Part shown: positions 51,612-59,347 of the stretch, one piece after another
Position numbering within the stretch: the first letter of the stretch is position 1
Layout of the letters: every line of letters begins with the position of its first letter
NCBI RefSeq assembly: GCF_001027925.1
Contig: NZ_LECT01000015.1
Location: forward strand, 124,001-188,000
Length of the DNA: 64,000 nucleotides
DNA from: Rhodopirellula islandica
Lineage (GTDB): Bacteria > Planctomycetota > Planctomycetia > Pirellulales > Pirellulaceae
Reading direction: 5' to 3'
Position numbers and translations under genes: made by a program
Notes under the pieces: generated by a model
What the model was told of the DNA's origin: nothing
Seen by the model: only the letters and a program-made list of their open reading frames with translations
Databases searched by the model: none

Positions 51612-52079
51612 ATGACTCGATTGCCCCACGCGAAACAACCGCACTCCCAGCATCGCAGCCGCAAACGCGGTGTGATCGGTGTGATGTTTCGCGAAGAGAA
51701 ATTGCTGATCATTCGCCGTTCACTGACCGTCAATGCGCCAGGCAAATTGTGTTTGCCGGGCGGAGGCATTGAGGCCGGGGAAAGTGAAGAAGAAGCACTC
51801 GTGCGAGAAATGCAAGAAGAGTTGACGATCGATGTGACGCCAAGGCGATTGTGTTGGCGGAGTGTCACGCCGTGGGGAACTCGTTTGGCCTGGTGGCTGG
51901 CGGAGTTTCCTGACCAGGTGGATCCGGTGCCAAATCCTGAGGAAGTTTCGGAGGTGCACTGGATGACGGCCAATGAAATCGTCCAAGCACGTGGGACACT
52001 GCCTAGCTTGCCTGAATTTGTGGCGGCGTGGCGAAAGAGCGAAATTGACCTGCCATGGAAAGATTCCTCGCAGACCTGA
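51612..52079 (+). CDS. Nudix hydrolase
   Basis: Nudix enzymes cleave nucleoside diphosphates linked to another group. The Nudix box is clear: PGGGIEAGESEEEALVREMQ then EEL (pattern GX5EX7REUXEE), residues about 49-71. Upstream is GVIGVMFREEKLLIIRRSL, also typical. Downstream WWLAEFPDQVDPVPNPEEVS and EVHWMTANEI fit the family's C-terminal part. The length of 155 residues is normal. The substrate cannot be told from the sequence; 8-oxo-dGTP-type or NADH-type activities are possible. The gene is 75 bases after the membrane protein. Confidence 0.9.
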   Translation: MTRLPHAKQPHSQHRSRKRGVIGVMFREEKLLIIRRSLTVNAPGKLCLPGGGIEAGESEEEALVREMQEELTIDVTPRRLCWRSVTPWGTRLAWWLAEFPDQVDPVPNPEEVSEVHWMTANEIVQARGTLPSLPEFVAAWRKSEIDLPWKDSSQT

Positions 52080-52244
52080 GCGGAAACTCACCTTGTCGGT
52101 CGCTGGTGTTCTGCTACGCTACGCGATTCGATCCGGCCGGTGTTTGATTCGCCCCTGTTTGGAACGCCAAAGATTGGCGATGCCTCACTGCGAAATCTGG
52201 CCATGCACGCAAAACACGAACATTTTTCCAGGAGAGCGAACTAG

Positions 52245-52334
52245 GTGGGTACCAAGAAATCTGGCAAGGGACGACGTAAAGTAGGCCGCAAGAAACGACG
52301 GATGCGAGCCAAGATTCGTCACCGCAAGAAATAA
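52245..52334 (+). CDS. Very small basic protein (29 residues), likely ribosomal or RNA-binding
   Basis: A GTG at 52245 starts a 29-codon frame: MGTKKSGKGRRKVGRKKRRM followed by RAKIRHRKK and TAA at 52332. Seventeen of the 29 residues are Lys or Arg. AGGAGAG lies nine bases upstream of the GTG, a good ribosome site. The last half (KKRRMRAKIRHRKK) resembles the short basic ribosomal proteins of the AURKAIP1/COX24 or bS22/bTHX type. It is too short for ordinary gene finding. It may be a ribosome-associated peptide; the family assignment is only by resemblance. Confidence 0.65.
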   Translation: MGTKKSGKGRRKVGRKKRRMRAKIRHRKK

Positions 52335-52450
52335 TCCTTGCTGGCGGGCTGATTTTTTCGCCGCCTGGTTGTCGCCTCATCTGATCGCCGCCCAAGTGGA
52401 TTTCCGCTTGGAGCGGTTTTTGCATGGAGTGATGGAGGGGAGGCCTGGCT

Positions 52451-52510
52451 GTAGGTTGGCCACTCTTGGCCGACATCCAAAACTCTGACGGGCAAGAGTG
52501 CCTATCCTAC
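52451..52510. repeat. Inverted repeat, family R7, copy 1
   Basis: GTAGGTTGGCCACTCTTGGC at 52451 pairs with GGCAAGAGTGCCTATCCTAC at 52491, with several mismatches. A related hairpin with GGGCACTCTTG and the same CCCGTCAGAGT interior occurs at 58982-59024. It lies between the basic peptide and the coiled-coil gene. Confidence 0.55.
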
Positions 52511-52575
52511 CCGCATGTGTAGGAGCGTCGTTGACGACTCAGTCGACTCGCCGTCACGCTTCGCGCTACCAAGGA

Positions 52576-54018
52576 TCACTCGCTCTCGGATTGCAGGCCC
52601 AGCTCGGCCAGCCATCGGCGACCGGCTTTGGGATAATCTCGGGCATCGCGTTTCTCGCGTTGCAGCTGTTCGATCTGTTCTTCCAGCTCTTCCGCACGAC
52701 GAGCCAGCGTTTGTCTTTCCCGCGATAGTTTGGCGCGTTCCAGCGAAACTTCGATTTCGGCCGTGCGGAATTTGTCTTCCCATTCCGTTTTCAATTCTGC
52801 CAGTCGGGCGCGTTCGGCCATCACCAATTCATCGGAGTCGACCATGCCAGCGATGGCGGCGGCACCGAAGGCGACATTGTCATTGCGTGTGTCGGCTCGG
52901 TTTTGCAGCAGGATTTGCAATTCGTGAATCTCAGCGTTGCGTTCGGCAATCGTTTGTTCTGCCTGCGACAGTCGATCGACCAGATCGTCGATGAACGCCA
53001 CCGGGTTGTGGATCCAATCTGGATCAATCGAGGCAGCAATGTCTTGAGATGACTGCGACAGGGATTCCAGGAACGACTCCGCGTTGAAGTCGTCGTTCTC
53101 CATCTGTTCCAGAATCTTTGCCTTGCGTTCTTCCCAAGACATCGAATCGTCGCAGCCCTGCGTGTCGGACACGGTGCGAGTGACGCCGGACGATGCCAGT
53201 TGGGCAGCGAGTTCTTCATTCTGGGTTTGCAGTTCGTGCGAACGCATGCGTTCCGACTGCAGTTCTTCCTCCAGTCGATGGACTTCGGGCGAGACCAAGT
53301 CGACGTAGTCGGTTGGTGCTTCCTCCGCCATTGGCGGTTGCCAGGAGCCAGCGGTCGGTTCGGTGGTGGGCTCCGGTTCGAGTTCCGGGTTCTCCGAATG
53401 CTCGTCGTAGGCTGGGTCAATCGCTGCTAAGTCAGCCAGCGCAGAGTCTTCGAAGGCAGAGGCTTCTGCAAAAGAGGTGTCTTCGGCGTAGGTCGGCTCT
53501 TCTTCGTACGCAGAGTTCTCGTCATAGGCCAAGTAATCGTCGTAAGCGATCTCGGGCGATGGAGGGGGCGTTTCCGCGTCGTCGGGTTCTTCCGCGAAGG
53601 TGAGTTCGTCAGGTTCGTAGGGTGTTTCCGCTTTGAGCGAGAGTTCCGCTTGTTCGGAGGGAGTCCCCGACAGCAGATCGAACTCGTCCAAGCGAGTGGT
53701 CAAGCGGCCTTCGAATTCGCTCAGCAGCGAGACGATTTCTTGCAAGCGAAGATCGATTGGCGTGGCAGCATCGGAAACAACATCCACGATGTCAGCGCGA
53801 GTCAGCCCCGCGCCGCTTGAAGCGGATTTCGCTTGAACTTTGTCGTTCGGATCGTTTGGAGTGGATGTGTTGGTTGACATTGCAGTCGATTCAGGGACTT
53901 GCTCGCAAGGATTTTGGGTCCCTTCGATATTGCCAGCACCGAGTTGCTCCACCTGTGGCCGCGATTGCGGAGCAGGAAGAGTCAGTCGTCGCTTTCGTTT
54001 TCGGTTGTTTCGAGCCAT
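52576..54018 (-). CDS. Coiled-coil protein of unknown function
   Basis: The product has up to 480 residues from ATG 54018; M47 (MSTNTSTPNDPNDKVQAKSA) is also a possible start. There is no signal peptide or membrane segment. The N-terminal half is acidic and low-complexity (YDDYLAYDENSAYEEEPTYA), the rest strongly coiled-coil: VHRLEEELQSERMRSHELQT, LVDRLSQAEQTIAERNAEIH, and VSLERAKLSRERQTLARRAE. The basic N-terminus (ARNNRKRKRRLTLPAP) may contact nucleic acid or membrane. Proteins like this are often structural or division-related, but I cannot assign a role. It is divergent from xseB. Confidence 0.7.
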   Translation of the reverse strand: MARNNRKRKRRLTLPAPQSRPQVEQLGAGNIEGTQNPCEQVPESTAMSTNTSTPNDPNDKVQAKSASSGAGLTRADIVDVVSDAATPIDLRLQEIVSLLSEFEGRLTTRLDEFDLLSGTPSEQAELSLKAETPYEPDELTFAEEPDDAETPPPSPEIAYDDYLAYDENSAYEEEPTYAEDTSFAEASAFEDSALADLAAIDPAYDEHSENPELEPEPTTEPTAGSWQPPMAEEAPTDYVDLVSPEVHRLEEELQSERMRSHELQTQNEELAAQLASSGVTRTVSDTQGCDDSMSWEERKAKILEQMENDDFNAESFLESLSQSSQDIAASIDPDWIHNPVAFIDDLVDRLSQAEQTIAERNAEIHELQILLQNRADTRNDNVAFGAAAIAGMVDSDELVMAERARLAELKTEWEDKFRTAEIEVSLERAKLSRERQTLARRAEELEEQIEQLQREKRDARDYPKAGRRWLAELGLQSESE

Positions 54019-54190
54019 GTGGCTGGAGATTCAAATTCCGGGGCAAAATCGGGTCAGGCGTGGCCTGATGAGTGCGATGCACTGTCTGCTATAGTTCAAG
54101 AACACCGCTTCTCCGGAACACTAGACCACAAACAATTGCTGGTCAAAAAATCGCACCGACCATCCTCATCCAATCCGGGAAAATCAAGTT

Positions 54191-54565
54191 TTGGCTAAGA
54201 AGAAACGGAACCCCCCGGCGGACGAGACCGGCACAGTCGACGCGTCTGCGACGGATCTCGCGGATTTCGAAGCAACGTTGGGTGATGTCGAATCCATCGT
54301 TCGAAAGCTGGAATCCGGGGCGTTGACGCTGGATGAATCGTTGAAGCAGTACGAGGTGGCGGTGTCCAAGATGCGACAGTGTTACCAGTTGCTCGACGTG
54401 GCCGAACGCAAGATCTCCGTCTTAGCGGGCGTGGATGCGGAGGGGCGTCCGGTGACGGAACCGCTTGAGAACATGTCGGGCGGCGAGTCGTTGATTCAAA
54501 AGCAGGCGTCTCGCGGCAAACGTCGCGGAGTATCTGGCGCGGAAACCTTGGAGGATGATGAGTGA
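54191..54565 (+). CDS. xseB: Exodeoxyribonuclease VII small subunit
   Basis: XseB pairs with XseA to digest single-stranded DNA from both ends. The start is TTG 54191 (TTGGCTAAGAAGAAACGG). The conserved helix (LADFEATLGDVESIVRKLES, GALTLDESLKQYEVAVSKMR) is the XseB hallmark. The protein is longer than the usual 80 residues, with an extra C-terminal segment (GGESLIQKQASRGKRRGV). It overlaps the next gene by four bases, so it is translated with ispA, dxs and nadK. XseA is not in the window. Confidence 0.88.
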   Translation: MAKKKRNPPADETGTVDASATDLADFEATLGDVESIVRKLESGALTLDESLKQYEVAVSKMRQCYQLLDVAERKISVLAGVDAEGRPVTEPLENMSGGESLIQKQASRGKRRGVSGAETLEDDE

Positions 54566-55515
54566 GCGTGGATGCATCGGGTGAGCACCGTGAACAGTCG
54601 GTGGAAACCCACCGATCATTGAAAGACTACATGGACGCTCGACGTCCGGCGGTGGAAGCGGCTTTGGAAGAAGCCTGCCGGGATCGGGCTGGAGTTCCAG
54701 AACGATTGGCGGCTGCGATCCGGTACGCCGTCTTGGCGCCGGGAAAGCGGCTTCGTCCGATGTTGACGATCATGGCGGCGGAAGCGTGCGGTGGCGATGT
54801 CGCTGGCGCAATGCCATCGGCCGTGGCGATCGAGATGATTCATGCCTATTCGCTGATCCATGATGACCTGCCTGCGATGGACGACGACGATTTACGTCGT
54901 GGGCGACCGACAACGCACATTGAGTTTGACGAAGCCACGGCGATTCTGGCGGGGGACGCACTGCAATCGATGGCATTTGCTCATCTGCACCAAAGCACCC
55001 CCGACGTTTCACGCTCGGCAGCGCTGATTGGGACGTTGGTCACCGCATCGGGGCCAGCTGGGTTGGTCGGCGGCCAGGCCGATGACTTGGATGCGGAGAA
55101 ACGCACCGTGGAGGACTTTGGCGGTCCCGATTCGGCGCTGAAGCACCTGGAAGCGATCCATCAACGTAAAACGGGGGCTTTGTTCATGGCCTGTGCGGCC
55201 ATGGGGGCAATTTCCGCCGGAGCAGATTCGCGGGCGGTTTCGGCCTTGACCGATTACGCTAAAGCGTTTGGACTCGCCTTTCAAATCACGGACGATTTGC
55301 TGGATTGCACGTCCACGGACGAACAACTTGGAAAACGAACGGGCAAAGACGACGGCCGTGGCAAGCTGACTTACCCGGGATTGATGGGACTGGATCGGGC
55401 GAGAGCCCACGCCAAAGCGACCATTTGCACGGCGCACGAATCGCTGCAGTTGTTCGGAGCGACTGCGCAGCGGTTAACAGAATTGGCGGACTTTGTTTTG
55501 GAGCGTACAAATTGA
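54562..55515 (+). CDS. ispA: Polyprenyl (farnesyl/geranylgeranyl) diphosphate synthase
   Basis: The enzyme lengthens isoprenoid chains from IPP and DMAPP. The first Asp-rich motif is in SLIHDDLPAMDDDDLRRGRP and the second in AFQITDDLLDCTSTDEQLGK. The N-terminal part (GKRLRPMLTIMAAEACGG) is also typical. The 317-residue length fits short-chain (C15-C20) synthases; exact product length is not clear from motifs. The GTG start overlaps the xseB stop by four bases, and the dxs start overlaps this gene's stop. The symbol follows family position, not product length. Confidence 0.92.
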   Translation: MSVDASGEHREQSVETHRSLKDYMDARRPAVEAALEEACRDRAGVPERLAAAIRYAVLAPGKRLRPMLTIMAAEACGGDVAGAMPSAVAIEMIHAYSLIHDDLPAMDDDDLRRGRPTTHIEFDEATAILAGDALQSMAFAHLHQSTPDVSRSAALIGTLVTASGPAGLVGGQADDLDAEKRTVEDFGGPDSALKHLEAIHQRKTGALFMACAAMGAISAGADSRAVSALTDYAKAFGLAFQITDDLLDCTSTDEQLGKRTGKDDGRGKLTYPGLMGLDRARAHAKATICTAHESLQLFGATAQRLTELADFVLERTN

Positions 55516-57419
55516 TTGATCACAAACACCCCCTGCTGGCAGGTTTGCAGGATGCAACTCCGCTGGCCAATTGGTCCCCCGCGCAACTGGGCGACGCGGC
55601 CGTCGAAATCCGCGACGTGCTGTGCAATTTGCTCGCGACCCGAACGGCTCACTTCGCGTCCAACTTGGGCGTGGTGGAGCTTTGCTTGGCCCTGCATAGC
55701 GAATTCGATTTTCGCACGGATCGATTGATCTGGGACACGGGGCACCAGGTCTACCCGCACAAATTGGTGACCGGCCGCTACGATCGCTTCGAAACGATCC
55801 GCACCGCGGGCGGGTTGATGGGGTACCCCAACCCCCACGAGAGCGTTTACGACCTGTTCATGACGGGCCACGCCGGGTGCAGCGTCAGCACCGCGGTCGG
55901 GTTGCGCAGTGGCGACATCTTGATGAACCAAGAGGATCGCCGAACCGTGGCCGTGATCGGCGACGGGGCGTTTCCCTGTGGAGTTGTCTTTGAGGCGCTC
56001 AACAACGCGGGCGAACTCGGCGATGATCTGACAATCGTTCTGAACGACAACAAAATGTCGATCTGTCATCGCACCGGTTCCGTGGCTCAGTACCTGGACC
56101 GGTTGCGCGGCAACCCTTTCTACACGGGGCTGAAGCACGAAGTCACCCGATTGCTTGACCGAGTCCCGATGTTTGGCGACCCAGCCGAACGTTTGTTGGC
56201 TCAGATGAAAGAAGGCGTCAAAGCCGGATTGCTGGGCGGCATGTTGTTCGAAGAACTCGGGATCCGCTACATCGGTCCGATCGATGGTCACGATATCCCA
56301 TTGATGCAGAAGTACCTGCGTCTGTGCCGGGAGACGCCCGGTCCGGTTCTGCTGCACGTGGTGACGGAAAAGGGACACGGTTACAAACCCGCCGCGGAAG
56401 ACCCGGTGTTCTTCCACACGCCACCTGCTTTCGAAGATCGCGGTGGCACGCCGGTGACTCGGGGCAGCGATGGCCAGCCTCCTTACACAACGCACGCTCG
56501 CGACGCGATCGGTGCGGCCATGGATCGCGATTCGCGAGTCACGGTCATCACCGCGGCGATGTGCCAAGGCAACAAGCTGGAGCCCGTTCGCGAAAAATTC
56601 GCGGATCGATTCTTTGATGTTGGCATCTGTGAATCGCATGCGGTCGCCTTTGCCGCTGGGCAATGCAAAACCGGCATGCGTCCGATCGTGGACATCTACA
56701 GCACGTTCTTGCAACGCAGCTACGATCAGATTTTCCAAGAGGTCGCCCTGCAGGATTTGCCGGTCGTGTTCATGATGGACCGGGCTGGTCTGACCGCGCC
56801 GGACGGGCCGACTCACCATGGCGTTTACGACATCGGTTACATGCGTTTATTCCCGAACATGGTCTTGATGGCTCCTGGGTATGCCCAAGAGTTGTCGATG
56901 ATGTTGGACACGGCACTGACGCTCGATCATCCGTCTGGGATTCGTTATCCGAAGGCGTCCGCGCTGGAGGCGACTCACACGCCGGCACCGATCGAAGTTG
57001 GCAAAGCCGAGTGGATTCGCGAGGGAGCCGACGGAACGATCGTGGCCTATGGTGCGATGTTGGAACAAGCGATTGCTGCGGCCGAGCAACTCGAAGGTGA
57101 GTTGGAAATCGGCGTCGTCAACGCTCGCTTTGTCAAACCGATTGATGCCGAGATGGTCCATCGAACCTTGAGCGGCGGTCGCTTTGTTGTGACGTTGGAA
57201 GAAGGCACTCGAGTGGGCGGGTTTGGTTCCGCGTTCTTGGAATCAGCGGTGGATCAACGCTTGGACACACGAGCTGTTCATCGGTTGGCGTTGCCCGACG
57301 AGTTTGTGTTGCATGGCGACCGTTCGCAGTTGCTGGACGAATCCACTTTGTCTGCGCAGAAGGTGATTGAGGTGTGTCGTGAAGCGGCTTCTGAGGTCGG
57401 TTCGCAGGTTGGTGTCTGA
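55512..57419 (+). CDS. dxs: 1-Deoxy-D-xylulose-5-phosphate synthase
   Basis: This is the first enzyme of the MEP isoprenoid pathway: pyruvate plus glyceraldehyde 3-phosphate give DXP, using thiamine diphosphate. I place the start at TTG 55512 (LIDHKHPLLAGLQDATPLAN), which overlaps the ispA stop by four bases; the frame further upstream is antisense-like. The thiamine site is clear: FASNLGVVELCLALHSEFD, DTGHQVYPHKLVTGRYDRF, VIGDGAFPCGVVFEALNNAG. The transketolase-like second half has DRAGLTAPDGPTHHGVYDIG and RYPKASAL. The length of 635 residues fits DXS. It links isoprenoid precursor supply to ispA in one operon. Confidence 0.96.
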   Translation: MIDHKHPLLAGLQDATPLANWSPAQLGDAAVEIRDVLCNLLATRTAHFASNLGVVELCLALHSEFDFRTDRLIWDTGHQVYPHKLVTGRYDRFETIRTAGGLMGYPNPHESVYDLFMTGHAGCSVSTAVGLRSGDILMNQEDRRTVAVIGDGAFPCGVVFEALNNAGELGDDLTIVLNDNKMSICHRTGSVAQYLDRLRGNPFYTGLKHEVTRLLDRVPMFGDPAERLLAQMKEGVKAGLLGGMLFEELGIRYIGPIDGHDIPLMQKYLRLCRETPGPVLLHVVTEKGHGYKPAAEDPVFFHTPPAFEDRGGTPVTRGSDGQPPYTTHARDAIGAAMDRDSRVTVITAAMCQGNKLEPVREKFADRFFDVGICESHAVAFAAGQCKTGMRPIVDIYSTFLQRSYDQIFQEVALQDLPVVFMMDRAGLTAPDGPTHHGVYDIGYMRLFPNMVLMAPGYAQELSMMLDTALTLDHPSGIRYPKASALEATHTPAPIEVGKAEWIREGADGTIVAYGAMLEQAIAAAEQLEGELEIGVVNARFVKPIDAEMVHRTLSGGRFVVTLEEGTRVGGFGSAFLESAVDQRLDTRAVHRLALPDEFVLHGDRSQLLDESTLSAQKVIEVCREAASEVGSQVGV

Positions 57420-58309
57420 TGTCATCTTCCAGCGGAGAAGCTCCGGATTGGTGTGGCTGTGGTCGGCCACCGCGAATTGTTGTGTTAGGGGCTCCTAACA
57501 AGAACAACGTGTCCTCCGCTTGGAAGCGTCTTCGCCCGACGATTCAGTCGCATGCGGAATTGGTCGCGGCTGACTTTGAATTCACCTATGACTTCTCGGA
57601 TGACGACCTTGATTTGGTGATCGTGATTGGCGGTGACGGGTCCATTCTGCAATCCGCCCGTCAGATGGGCAGTCATCAAACACCGGTGCTGGGGATCAAT
57701 TGCGGTCGCTTGGGATTTTTGGCCGCTCTTTCGCCCGAAGATTTTTTGGACGCTTGGCCCAAGGTCTGTCATGGTGACTTTTCGATCATTCGGCACCTGA
57801 TGCTGGAAGTCCAACTGGTTCGTGACGACCAGGTCATCGCTCAATCCATGGCTCTCAACGAAGCGGCCATTTTGAACGGGCCGCCGTTCGCAATTCTGGA
57901 CATTGATCTCTACGCCGACGATGAGCTGGCGACCCAGTATCGATGTGATGGGTTGATCGTGGCGACTCCGGTCGGGTCGACCGCTCACAACTTATCCGCC
58001 GGGGGGCCGATCTTGAGACGGCAATTGCAGGCGATCGTGATCTCGCCGATCAGCCCGCACACGTTGACCTACCGTCCGCTGGTTGACTCCGCGGACACGC
58101 GTTTGGAACTGGCGGTGACGGAACCCAATGAATCGACCAGCATCGTGGTGGATGGTCGAATTCTAGGCCAGTTGAAATCCGGCGATCGTGTTCGTGTGCA
58201 CCGGGCTCCGGTGGCGTTTGAAATGCTCCGAGTTCCCGGCCAGAACGACTATCGGACGCTCCGCGAAAAGTTGGGTTGGTCGGGGCGATTGGCGTTGCGA
58301 CAGTCGTGA
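57419..58309 (+). CDS. nadK: NAD kinase
   Basis: The enzyme phosphorylates NAD to NADP. The hallmark GGDG motif is in LVIVIGGDGSILQSARQMGS, and the NE/D and SAGGP segments are visible (LNEAAILN, CDGLIVATPVGSTAHNLSAG). The C-terminal VVDGR (STSIVVDGRILGQLKSGDRV) also fits. The length of 296 residues is normal. The start codon shares one base with the dxs stop (TGATG). NADPH is needed by the MEP pathway enzymes downstream, so the linkage makes sense. Confidence 0.94.
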   Translation: MSSSSGEAPDWCGCGRPPRIVVLGAPNKNNVSSAWKRLRPTIQSHAELVAADFEFTYDFSDDDLDLVIVIGGDGSILQSARQMGSHQTPVLGINCGRLGFLAALSPEDFLDAWPKVCHGDFSIIRHLMLEVQLVRDDQVIAQSMALNEAAILNGPPFAILDIDLYADDELATQYRCDGLIVATPVGSTAHNLSAGGPILRRQLQAIVISPISPHTLTYRPLVDSADTRLELAVTEPNESTSIVVDGRILGQLKSGDRVRVHRAPVAFEMLRVPGQNDYRTLREKLGWSGRLALRQS

Positions 58310-58323
58310 GCTGAGATCACGAT

Positions 58324-58974
58324 ATGCCGATGATTGAAATTCTTTGGGCTTCACATTCGTGCGTTGTCGCGTGCAAGCCGGCTGGCCTTCCCACCACATC
58401 GCCACCGGGCACACCGTGTCTGCAATCCAAGCTGCGCGAGCAGTTTGAACAAGCCGGCACTTCCACCAGCTATTTGACAGCCGTGCACCGGCTCGACCGT
58501 CCCGTGTCGGGATTGGTCCTGATCGCACTCCGCAAGAAAGCGGCGCGTTTGCTGAGCGAGCAGTTTCGGTTGCGACGCGTTCAGAAAAAGTATGTTGCGG
58601 TGGTGGAAGGCGACGCTCGCGAGGCTTGCAAGCAAGAGCCATGGCAGGACTATATCGCCAAGACACCCGACCAGGCTCGTGTGGAAGTGGTGGAGCCTGA
58701 AACCGCCGATGCACGCTCCGCCGAAACGAAGGTGAGCTTTCTGGATTTTGATGCGGCGTCGAATCGTTCTCGGATCGAGCTTCGTCCCGTCACCGGACGA
58801 ATGCATCAATTGCGAATCCAGTGCGCTCATCGTGGTCACCCGATTGTGGGTGATCCGCTGTATGGGAACGCGGAGGATGAGTCCGCCTTGCAGCTCGTCG
58901 CAGCCCAGTTGTCGTTTCGAGACCCGACCAACGGACGCGCCGTTGAGGTCGTGTTGCCTGAGCTGCCGTTCTAG
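58324..58974 (+). CDS. RluA-family pseudouridine synthase
   Basis: The enzyme converts selected uridines in rRNA or tRNA to pseudouridine. The catalytic Asp lies in TAVHRLDRPVSGLVLIALRK, the family signature. Downstream are RIELRPVTGRMHQLRIQCAH and IVGDPLYG, also diagnostic. At 216 residues it has no S4 domain and no N-terminal extension, like the shorter RluA/TruC-type members. The target site cannot be read from the sequence. The start lies 15 bases after nadK stops, so it may be part of the same transcript. A hairpin follows the stop. Confidence 0.9.
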   Translation: MPMIEILWASHSCVVACKPAGLPTTSPPGTPCLQSKLREQFEQAGTSTSYLTAVHRLDRPVSGLVLIALRKKAARLLSEQFRLRRVQKKYVAVVEGDAREACKQEPWQDYIAKTPDQARVEVVEPETADARSAETKVSFLDFDAASNRSRIELRPVTGRMHQLRIQCAHRGHPIVGDPLYGNAEDESALQLVAAQLSFRDPTNGRAVEVVLPELPF

Positions 58975-58981
58975 TCAGTGG

Positions 58982-59024
58982 GATGGGCACTCTTGCCCGT
59001 CAGAGTCGGCCAAGAGTGCCCATC
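58982..59024. repeat. Hairpin after the pseudouridine synthase gene (family R7, copy 2)
   Basis: GATGGGCACTCTTG pairs perfectly with CAAGAGTGCCCATC around a 15-base loop, eight bases after the stop codon. It could end transcription, but no T run follows. A related sequence is at 52451. Confidence 0.6.
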
Positions 59025-59138
59025 ACAACCCGATGCGTGAGCGAGGGACGCCCTCAACTCCTGCGACGGCCCCATCCGGGGAGACCGTTTGTTGTCCGGC
59101 ATTAGTCTCTCGGGGCTTCCGCCCCGAGCTAAGCAACG
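59025..59138. repeat. R6 fragment and other short repeats
   Basis: ACCCGATGCGTGAGCGAGGG near 59029 matches half of the hairpin at 36461-36525. GACGGCCCCATCCGGGG occurs at 59066 and again at 59249. CTCGGGGCTTCCGCCCCGAG at 59110 is a small palindrome. No gene is seen from 58975 to 59347. Confidence 0.5.
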
Positions 59139-59235
59139 CGTGAACAACAAGTGACGATGTTAGCGGTGTGGCGCAAGCCGCCCGGTGAGGAACCGGAGGG
59201 CTCGCGCCCTTCCGCTACGTCACTTGTTGTTCACG
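59139..59235. repeat. Family R3 element with perfect 18-bp terminal inverted repeats
   Basis: CGTGAACAACAAGTGACG at 59139-59156 and its exact complement at 59218-59235 flank a unit (TAGCGGTGTGGCGCAAGCCG..) that matches 4723-4781 in opposite orientation. The outer repeat is absent around the copy at 4723. It looks like the boundary of a small insertion. Confidence 0.7.
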
Positions 59236-59347
59236 TGGTCCTAAGCACGACGGCCCCATCCGGGGCGAAACCCAGATGCCAACCACCACGAATCCCAAAC
59301 GACCTTGTCCAGGTCGGGTGGATTGGCGTTGGACTTTGGCGTGCGAA

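Noticed and set aside
55305..55511. N-terminal extension of dxs up to 55305
   Set aside because: It overlaps the ispA coding sequence and does not resemble DXS; the TTG at 55512 gives a normal length.
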